From Thiomicrorhabdus aquaedulcis (GTDB lineage: Bacteria > Pseudomonadota > Gammaproteobacteria > Thiomicrospirales > Thiomicrospiraceae), in assembly GCF_004001325.1 (NCBI RefSeq), contig NZ_AP018722.1, positions 1,798,001-1,862,000 of the forward strand: DNA of 64,000 nucleotides. Direction: 5' to 3'. Shown here in pieces: positions 58,111 to 64,000 of this stretch; positions within the stretch are counted from its first letter, which is position 1, and each line of letters begins with the position of its first letter. Below the pieces are notes generated by a model, which did no database searches, had not been told where the DNA came from, and worked only from the letters and a program-made list of their open reading frames with translations. Position numbers and translations under genes: made by a program.

Positions 58111-60068
58111 ATGGCTCTTCTTTTTTACGCGACATCACCCTAAGCTTTGGCGCAGCACCCTTATTTGACAAAGCGACTTTTCAAATTGAACCCAACGAAC
58201 GCGTCTGTATTGTGGGGCGTAACGGCGAGGGCAAATCGACCCTGCTCAAAGTGGTGGAAGGCGCAATTCAAGCCGACGGCGGCACGCGCATTGTGCAAGA
58301 CGGCGTAAAAATTGCCAAACTGCAACAAGAAGTTCCGCACGACATGACAGGCAGCGTGTTTCACGTGATTGCCAGCGGATTGGGCAACTTAGGCAGTTTA
58401 ATTGAGCAGTTTCACCACATCAGTCACCAACTGCAAACGGATTACACCGACGAGATTATGGAAGCTTTTAGCGAGGTGCAACAGCAAATCGACAACCAAA
58501 ACGGTTGGGAGCTAAACCAAAAAGTCGATACCATTATTTCTAAACTGGAGCTGCCCGCCGACGCCGAGTTTTCAAACTTATCAGGTGGTATGAAACGTCG
58601 CGTGTTGTTAGCGCAAGCCTTAGTGCAAGAACCCGACATTTTACTGTTAGACGAACCCACCAACCATTTGGACATTCCGTCCATTCAATGGCTTGAAGGC
58701 TTTTTAAAGAACATTCGCTGCAGTTTGGTGTTTATCACCCACGATAGAGCGTTTTTACAAGCTCTAGCCACACGCATTGTTGAGCTTGATCGCGGTAAAA
58801 TCGCCAGTTGGCAGTGCGACTACCAAACCTATTTGCAACGCAAAGAAGAGGTTTTAGAAGCCGAAAGCAAACAAAACGCCTTGTTTGACAAAAAACTCGC
58901 ACAAGAAGAGGTTTGGATTCGTCAAGGCGTAAAAGCGCGCCGCACCCGCAACGAAGGCCGCGTGCGCGAGCTTGAAAAACTGCGTTTAGAACACCAAGCG
59001 CGTCGCGGCGTGCAAGGCACCGCCAACCTGCAAGTGAACCGGGCGGCCAACTCGGGCAAGCAGGTGATTGAAATGGACGAGGTATCGTTTGGCTGGGGCA
59101 ATCGCACCATTATTGACCAGTTTTCATGCATGATTATGCGTGGCGATAAAGTGGGCATTATTGGCGAAAACGGCTGCGGCAAATCAACCTTAATTGGCTT
59201 GCTTCTTGGCAAAACTCAGCCGCAAACCGGCCACGTTAAAATAGGCACCAACATTCAAATTGCCTACTTTGACCAGCATCGCGCCCAGTTAGACGAAAGC
59301 AAACCGGTGGTCGAAAGCGTGTTAGAAGAGAGCGATCACGTTGAAATCAACGGTCAGCGCAAACACATCATGAGCTACTTGGCCGACTTTTTGTTTACCC
59401 CAGAACGCGCCCGCCAACCGGTCAAATCGCTTTCGGGGGGCGAGCGCAACCGTCTGTTATTGGCGCGAGTGTTTTCCAAACCGTCTAACCTGCTGATTTT
59501 AGACGAACCCACCAACGATTTAGACGTTGAAACCTTAGAATTGTTAGAAGACTTGCTGATGAATTATCAAGGCACTGTGCTCATAGTTAGCCACGACCGC
59601 GCCTTTTTAAACAACGTGTGCACCAGCTCGATTGTGTTTGACGCCCCCGGCGTGGTCAACGAATACGTGGGCGGTTACGACGATTGGTTGCGTCAACGTC
59701 CCGCGCATTTTGGCAAACAGAGTTTTAACAAACTCAATAAAGAAGCCGAAACCAAAGCGCTAGAGAAAACCGATGCTATCGAGCAAGCGGCTATTCCTGC
59801 GCCCACCGACAGCGGTCAAGTCACAAAAACCAGCAAACCCAAGAAACTCAGTTTTAAAGACCAGCGCGAATACGACGCCCTGCCCGTTGAAATTGACGCG
59901 CTTGAAAAAGCCTTGAGAGCCTTAGCCGAGCAAATGAACGCCGCCGAATTCTATCAATCGGGTGAAGAAAAAATTCAAGCCACCTTAAAAACTCTGGCCG
60001 ACAAAGAGAGCCAACTGGAAGCCGCCTTTGCCCGTTGGGAAACCTTAGAAGCGTTGCTTAACGAATAA
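58111..60068 (+). CDS. uup: ABC-F ATPase Uup, with an apparent frameshift near the start
   Basis: From 58128 to the stop the frame is open and encodes the Uup type of ABC-F protein: Walker A G-R-N-G-E-G-K-S and G-E-N-G-C-G-K-S, two L-S-G-G signatures, two Walker B L-L-L-D-E-P and L-I-L-D-E-P, and a C-terminal coiled-coil domain. The likely ATG at 58111 is in another frame; one extra T in the six-T run at 58121-58126 gives M-A-L-L-F-L-R-D-I-T-L-S-F, the expected start. The as-read frame would start only at GTG 58212, inside Walker A, which cannot be right. Uup acts in ribosome-related and transposon-excision phenotypes. Confidence 0.87.
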
Positions 60069-60106
60069 TAGCGCGTCATCACGACAAATCAGCAGCCAAG
60101 CACACC

Positions 60107-60144
60107 CAAAACGCATTTAACCAGGCCTGGTCAAATGCGTTTTG
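60107..60144 (+). terminator. Terminator built around a palindrome copy, after uup
   Basis: A 38-bp inverted repeat has the 12-bp palindrome at its centre (60120-60131) and extends outward through AAATGCG on the right and CGCATTT on the left, with one mismatch, to a TTTTG end. It lies 39 bases past the uup stop. Confidence 0.85.
60120..60131. repeat. ACCAGGCCTGGT palindrome, core of the uup terminator
   Basis: Centre of a 38-bp inverted repeat. Confidence 0.95.
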
Positions 60145-60218
60145 TTCTCAAACACGTGTTTTAGACCGATGTTTTAATGTAAACTACTTGACCCATTTTT
60201 ATTCAGGACTCCGCCACT

Positions 60219-61351
60219 ATGAGCTGCAAAGAAAAACACAGTTATTCTACTTTTTGTCGTTCACCCAACGATGCCATGAAAGAACCGATGTTCTTTGGTC
60301 AAAACGTCAATGTGGCGCGTTATGACCAGCAAAAATACCCTTTTTTGAAAAACTCATTGAAAAACAACTGAGCTTTTTTTGGCGTCCCGAAGAGGTCGAT
60401 TTATCGAGCGATCGCACCGAATACGCCGATTTGCCCGACAACGAACAGCACATTTTTATCAGCAATTTAAAATATCAAACCCTGCTCGATTCGGTGCAAG
60501 GCCGTTCGCCTAACATCGCTCTGCTGCCGCTGGTGTCTATTCCCGAGTTAGAAACGTGGATAGAAACCTGGGCGTTTAGCGAAACCATTCACAGCCGCTC
60601 GTACACTCATATTATTCGCAATATTGTCGCCAATCCCTCGTTGATTTTTGACGACATTGTCAATAACGAAGAGATTACCAAACGCGCTGAAAGCGTTACC
60701 CACTATTACGATGAGCTGATTGCCTTAACCAATCACATGTATGCCAACGAAATTGATTTGTCTCAAGACGATGCGTTTCGTAAAAAGATTAAAACCGCGC
60801 TGTATTTAACCTTGGTGTCGGTCAATGTGTTAGAAGCCATTCGGTTTTATGTGTCGTTTGCCTGCAGTTTTTCGTTTGCCGAACGCAGCTTAATGGAAGG
60901 CAACGCCAAGGTGATTAAACTGATTGCGCGCGACGAGGCTTTGCATTTGTCGGGCACGCAAAACATGATCAATCTCTTGGCTGACGGTCAAGACGATCCA
61001 GAGATGGCGTTAATTGCCAAAGAACAACTGGAACAGACCTACACGATCTTTAAAGAAGCCGCTCAGCAAGAAAAAGAGTGGGCTGAGTACCTGTTTAAAA
61101 ATGGCTCGATGATTGGTTTAAACGCGCAAATTTTAAAAGACTATGTGGAATACATTACCAACGTGCGTCTAAAAGCCTTACGCCTTGAACCCATTTTTGA
61201 ACACAAAAGCAATCCACTTCCGTGGATGAACAATTGGCTGGTGAGCGATAATGTACAAGTCGCCCCACAAGAGTCCGAAATAAGTTCGTATTTGGTGGGA
61301 CAAGTTGACTCAAAAGTAAACCAAGAAGACTTTAACGATTTTTCACTGTAG
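60219..61351 (+). CDS. nrdB: Ribonucleotide reductase class Ia beta subunit, with an apparent frameshift
   Basis: The start M-S-C-K-E-K-H-S-Y at 60219 has AGGA ten bases before it. The frame breaks at the six-T run 60341-60346; one added T gives [14 protein letters not shown] and joins the rest, which matches NrdB throughout ([22 protein letters not shown] with the radical Tyr, A-R-D-E-A-L-H, and the C-terminal N-D-F-S-L). NrdB carries the diiron-tyrosyl radical cofactor for dNTP synthesis. nrdA is not here. Because the gene is normally essential, the frameshift is probably an error. Confidence 0.92.
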
Positions 61352-61418
61352 CGGTTTGCAACACCGTTAAAAAGCTTTTAGACCGCATATAAATCTGGTT
61401 AAAAAGGCTTTTAAAACC

Positions 61419-61458
61419 AAAAAACCCATTTAACCAGGCCTGGTTAAATGGGTTTTTT
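61419..61458. terminator. Perfect 40-bp palindromic terminator between nrdB and bolA
   Basis: The whole 40 bp is self-complementary, centred on the 12-bp palindrome at 61433-61444 and bounded by six A and six T. It serves both nrdB and the convergent bolA gene. Confidence 0.92.
61433..61444. repeat. ACCAGGCCTGGT palindrome, core of the nrdB-bolA terminator
   Basis: Centre of a 40-bp perfect palindrome. Confidence 0.95.
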
Positions 61459-61493
61459 GCGTTAATACACGGCAACGTTTTTAAAAAGACAAC

Positions 61494-61790
61494 TTAATGC
61501 CCGCCGGTGCATTTTGGCGAACGCGGCGCTTGCTCGACTGCTAACCATTCGGTGGGCGAATAGGTGTGCAAGCCCAACGCGTGAAACTGCGGCATTAACT
61601 CGTTTAACGCGCGGTATACCGCTTGCTGACGCCTTACTTTGGCCAAGCCTTCAAACTCGGGCGACACCACCACCAACTTAAAATGCGATTCGGGTTCTGG
61701 CCCAGAATGCATGTGACTTTCGTTTATTAGCTCCATGTAGACCACATTAAAAGTGGCGCGAATGGCGTGTTCAATTTGGGGTTGTAACAT
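61494..61790 (-). CDS. bolA: BolA family protein
   Basis: The 98-residue protein has the BolA domain H-F-K-L-V-V-V-S-P-E-F-E-G-L, H-M-H-S-G near residue 26 and H-A-L-G-L-H-T-Y near the end. BolA proteins bind glutaredoxin-type Fe-S partners and some act as regulators. C-T-G-G-H ends the protein. Confidence 0.93.
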   Translation of the reverse strand: MLQPQIEHAIRATFNVVYMELINESHMHSGPEPESHFKLVVVSPEFEGLAKVRRQQAVYRALNELMPQFHALGLHTYSPTEWLAVEQAPRSPKCTGGH

Positions 61791-61944
61791 ACAAAATACC
61801 TCATCAATATGGGCTTGGCGGGGTTAACTCAATGTTAACTGGTCGCACTGAACCCAAGATTATAAAACTTATTTATGCCTTAAATTTATATTTTTATCAC
61901 TGTTTGTGAGTATAATTTTAGGTCTATTGACACAGGAGTCTGCC

Positions 61945-62463
61945 ATGAACTTTGTTAAAACCTCTGCCCTCGTAAGCGTGTGCTTATTCAGCTTTAGTCC
62001 CTTAAGCCAAGCGCAAACACAATCTGCTCCGGCCAGCGGTGCACTTAAACCCGTACCCGAACTGCAAGACGCGCCCACCGAGCGTTTTCCGGGCGATCCA
62101 GCGCAACACAAAGCGGTGTACATGTTTAACAAAGCCGACCCCGATTATCAATTGGGAATTTTAAATTCAATTCAGGCCATGATTAAACGCTACGGCGACA
62201 ACGTGGACATTGCCGTGGTCGCGATTGGTCCTGGGTTGCATGTATTGGCCAAAAACCCGACCCGTAAAGTAGACCCCCTTACCTACGAACGCGTGGCGAG
62301 TTTTGCTAAAGACTACAACGTGCGCTGGATTGCGTGCGGCAACACTATGAACACCCTGCACTGGAAAGACGCCGACATGCGTGACTTTGCCGAATACGCC
62401 GAAGTGGGTGCGGCGGCGTTAATGGAGCTGCAAGAAGAAGGTTACAAACCGTTATTTTGGTAA
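61945..62463 (+). CDS. Exported DsrE/F-like protein
   Basis: The 172-residue protein starts at ATG 61945 with AGGAG eight bases before it. A signal peptide ends near S-Q-A-Q. The mature part has the DsrE-like fold with K-A-V-Y-M-F-N, I-A-V-V-A-I-G-P-G and a single Cys in W-I-A-C-G-N-T-M. Proteins of this kind are often found in sulfur oxidisers but their role is not settled. It is a single gene. Confidence 0.8.
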   Translation: MNFVKTSALVSVCLFSFSPLSQAQTQSAPASGALKPVPELQDAPTERFPGDPAQHKAVYMFNKADPDYQLGILNSIQAMIKRYGDNVDIAVVAIGPGLHVLAKNPTRKVDPLTYERVASFAKDYNVRWIACGNTMNTLHWKDADMRDFAEYAEVGAAALMELQEEGYKPLFW

Positions 62464-62511
62464 TGCATCACGGCTAATTTGTAAATTACTCTTTACTTCA
62501 CCTTTTACATT

Positions 62512-62523
62512 ACCAGGCCTGGT
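62512..62523. repeat. ACCAGGCCTGGT palindrome after the DsrE-like gene (first)
   Basis: First of two copies 41 bases apart in this spacer. Confidence 0.95.
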
Positions 62524-62552
62524 AGATTTGTTAAATTTTGTAAATTCAAATG

Positions 62553-62564
62553 ACCAGGCCTGGT
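62553..62564. repeat. ACCAGGCCTGGT palindrome after the DsrE-like gene (second)
   Basis: Second copy, nearer the sodium channel gene. Confidence 0.95.
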
Positions 62565-62599
62565 TTAACCGCTCTATTTAACCGCTCTAATTAACGACT

Positions 62600-63427
62600 C
62601 TATTTAACCGCTTGTTGTGCCAAAAGCGCGTCCAGTTTTTGATGCAACGCCTGCAACTCTTGCTCAATGCGCATCTCGTAGTCCACGTGTTCTTGTTTTT
62701 CTAGGTCGTCTTGATCGGCGGTTAATTTTTTATGCTCTTCGTCTAACACCTCAACCACAATCCCAATCATCATGTTAAAAAACACAAACGCCGAAAAGAA
62801 AATAAACGTTAAATAATAAATCCAACTTAAGCCGTACATCGCCATGGTTTCGTACATTACGCTGGTCCAGCTTTCAAATGTGGCCACTCTAAACAGGGTG
62901 AGCAACGACACACCCAAATCGCCCCACAGCACCGGATTAATGTTTTCAAACAACAAGTTTCCAATGACTGCGTACACATAAAAGATAATAAACATTAATA
63001 ACGCCACATACCCCATGCGCGGTAAGGCGCTGAGTAAAGCGCTTACCAACACGCGCAGCTCAGGAATAAACGAGATTAAACGCATGACCCTAAACAAACG
63101 CAACATTCGCGCAATAAGGGCGTATTGCGAATCGTCTAGCGGAATTAAACTCACCGCCACAATCACAAAGTCAAAAATATTCCAGCCCTTTTTAAAGAAG
63201 TCTTTTAGACGGTCTTCGGCCGCCATGCGAATGCTTATTTCTAGCAAAAAGAACAGGGTGACGGCGTAATCTAAACCCCATAAAATTTGTTCGGCCACCG
63301 GATGCATCTCGTAGGTGCGAATACCAATCATCAACGATGAAAAAATAATCACCCCAATCACAAACAGCTCAAATGCTTTGTTGTCACGAATAGTTTGAAA
63401 GCGATTTTGAAAGTCATTCCAGGTCAT
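62600..63427 (-). CDS. Bacterial voltage-gated sodium channel (NaChBac family)
   Basis: The 275-residue protein from ATG 63427 (or 288 from 63466) has six membrane helices. S4 is A-R-M-L-R-L-F-R-V-M-R-L with regular arginines, and the selectivity filter is T-F-E-S-W-T, close to the T-L-E-S-W-S of NavAb and NaChBac. The C-terminal coiled coil (E-Q-E-L-Q-A-L-H-Q-K-L-D-A-L-L-A-Q-Q) would hold the tetramer. The Phe and Thr in the filter are variants. It likely conducts Na+, possibly tied to flagellar motility or pH response. Confidence 0.9.
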   Translation of the reverse strand: MTWNDFQNRFQTIRDNKAFELFVIGVIIFSSLMIGIRTYEMHPVAEQILWGLDYAVTLFFLLEISIRMAAEDRLKDFFKKGWNIFDFVIVAVSLIPLDDSQYALIARMLRLFRVMRLISFIPELRVLVSALLSALPRMGYVALLMFIIFYVYAVIGNLLFENINPVLWGDLGVSLLTLFRVATFESWTSVMYETMAMYGLSWIYYLTFIFFSAFVFFNMMIGIVVEVLDEEHKKLTADQDDLEKQEHVDYEMRIEQELQALHQKLDALLAQQAVK

Positions 63428-63543
63428 AAACACAATCTTCTTTTGTTTTTTAAATAAGAGGGGCATTTTACTGCAAAGCCCTTATCAATCGTTGTTAAAA
63501 TACACCACGTTAAATGACCCATCCAAAACAAAAAGGAAATACC

Positions 63544-63795
63544 ATGGCAAAGATTCAAGTCGTAGGACAAGGTGAGTGTGAATTTACCGGACAGTTTTCA
63601 CTGTTAGAAGCCTTAGATGAAAACGGTTTTGACATGCCCTACAGTTGCCGTGGTGGCAATTGCGGCGCGTGTACTGTGCGATTAATATCCGGAAAAGTAG
63701 AAGAAATTCAAAGTCCCGCTTACGATACGCGGGCGGGTGAGATTTTAACCTGCAGCGTAATTCCGTTAACCGATGTGGTTATTGAGTTAATTTAA
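63544..63795 (+). CDS. Plant-type 2Fe-2S ferredoxin (YfaE-like)
   Basis: The 83-residue ferredoxin starts at ATG 63544 with AAAGGAAA before it. Cluster cysteines lie in C-R-G-G-N-C-G-A-C (C-x4-C-x2-C) and L-T-C-S. It resembles YfaE, which restores the NrdB cofactor in enteric bacteria; nrdB is 2.2 kb away. The link is inferred from that. Confidence 0.9.
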   Translation: MAKIQVVGQGECEFTGQFSLLEALDENGFDMPYSCRGGNCGACTVRLISGKVEEIQSPAYDTRAGEILTCSVIPLTDVVIELI

Positions 63796-63807
63796 CTTAA
63801 ATCGGAT

Positions 63808-63843
63808 ACACAAAAAACCCACTAAAAAGTGGGTTTTTTGTGT
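63808..63843. terminator. Bidirectional terminator after the ferredoxin gene
   Basis: AACCCACT and AGTGGGTT form a stem extended by A-run/T-run and ACAC/GTGT, with a four-base loop. It serves the ferredoxin gene and the convergent gene at the right edge. Confidence 0.93.
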
Positions 63844-63876
63844 CAATATGGCCTATTAAGGCCAATAAACCATCTG

Positions 63877-63902
63877 CTTAACGCATTGTTCAATGCGTTA
63901 AG
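63877..63902. other. Perfect 12-bp stem-loop of unknown role
   Basis: CTTAACGCATTG and its complement face each other with a 2-base loop. It lies between the terminator above and the pstS-like stop. On the plus strand it is followed by TTTTG, so it could be a second terminator. Confidence 0.5.
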
Positions 63903-63914
63903 TTTTGCATCATA

Positions 63915-64000
63915 TTACTTAATAGCCGCTAATTGCTTAGCAACGATTTCAGCAGGAAGTGCAATGTAACCATCCTTCTCAACGTCTTCTTGGCCTTTTT
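63915..64000 (-). CDS. C-terminal end of a phosphate-binding protein (PstS-like), cut by right edge
   Basis: Only 27 codons and the stop are visible. The residues E-K-D-G-Y-I-A-L-P-A-E-I-V-A-K-Q-L resemble the end of periplasmic phosphate-binding proteins (G-Y-x-x-L-P). The gene continues beyond the window. The assignment rests on this tail only. Confidence 0.5.
   Translation of the reverse strand, partial: KGQEDVEKDGYIALPAEIVAKQLAAIK

Overview
The window is a gene-dense chromosomal segment of a gammaproteobacterium. The taxon is inferred from conserved gene blocks that match enteric and other gammaproteobacterial genomes: lptE-leuS facing a ybeL-like gene, lnt-corC-ybeY-ybeZ-miaB, nadD-rsfS-rlmH, ribF-ileS-lspA, nudE-cysQ facing yrfG, and class Ia nrdB with a nearby YfaE-like ferredoxin. 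A free-living sulfur-oxidising relative (Thiomicrospira or Piscirickettsiaceae type) is a guess only. No rRNA, tRNA, CRISPR array, prophage or transposase gene was seen.

Layout. 1-8.9 kb: a minus-strand tad/flp locus for a tight-adherence pilus (flp, tadE, rcpC, rcpA, tadZ, tadA, tadB, tadC, tadD, tadG cut by the left edge; no tadV seen). 9.2-12.8 kb: a secreted HbpS/GlcG-like protein, an orphan FeoC-like regulator, and two convergent PilZ-like proteins with very long insertions flanking a small unknown gene. 12.8-28.7 kb: housekeeping genes (esterase, lptM-lysA, rlmI, gcvH, a membrane diguanylate cyclase, rlmH-rsfS-nadD-proA, holA-lptE-leuS, a short ybeL-like gene). 28.7-34.3 kb: lnt-corC-ybeY-ybeZ-miaB. 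34.4-44.5 kb: an accessory pilin island with a PglL/Wzy-type O-oligosaccharyltransferase, a type IV pilin, a histidine kinase, a Fis-type response regulator and four large pseudopilin-like proteins, one fused to RTX-type calcium-binding repeats. A yefM-yoeB toxin-antitoxin pair has landed inside a tandem repeat between kinase and regulator. 44.7-55.7 kb: a cysteine-cluster protein, lspA-ileS with an mntA-hepT toxin-antitoxin pair wedged between ileS and ribF, murJ, rpsT, cysQ-nudE, yrfG, tpm. 55.7-64 kb: an ScsD/TlpA-like thioredoxin, vapBC, a spermidine-synthase-like methyltransferase ending in a MITE-like element, uup, nrdB, bolA, a DsrE-like exported protein, a bacterial voltage-gated sodium channel, a 2Fe-2S ferredoxin and the end of a pstS-like gene.

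Two features cut across the window. First, the perfect 12-bp palindrome ACCAGGCCTGGT occurs at least 28 times, plus many one-mismatch copies, inside genes, in spacers, in repeat units and as the core of terminators; chance predicts about 0.004 copies. Second, four genes between 49 and 61 kb (mntA, vapC, uup, nrdB) each lack one base in an A or T run. Because nrdB is normally essential, this most likely reflects sequence error, though local decay cannot be excluded.

The surface-attachment theme is strong: Tad pilus, type IV pilin with its own glycosyltransferase, calcium-binding pseudopilins under two-component control, and c-di-GMP synthesis and binding proteins all lie within 45 kb.
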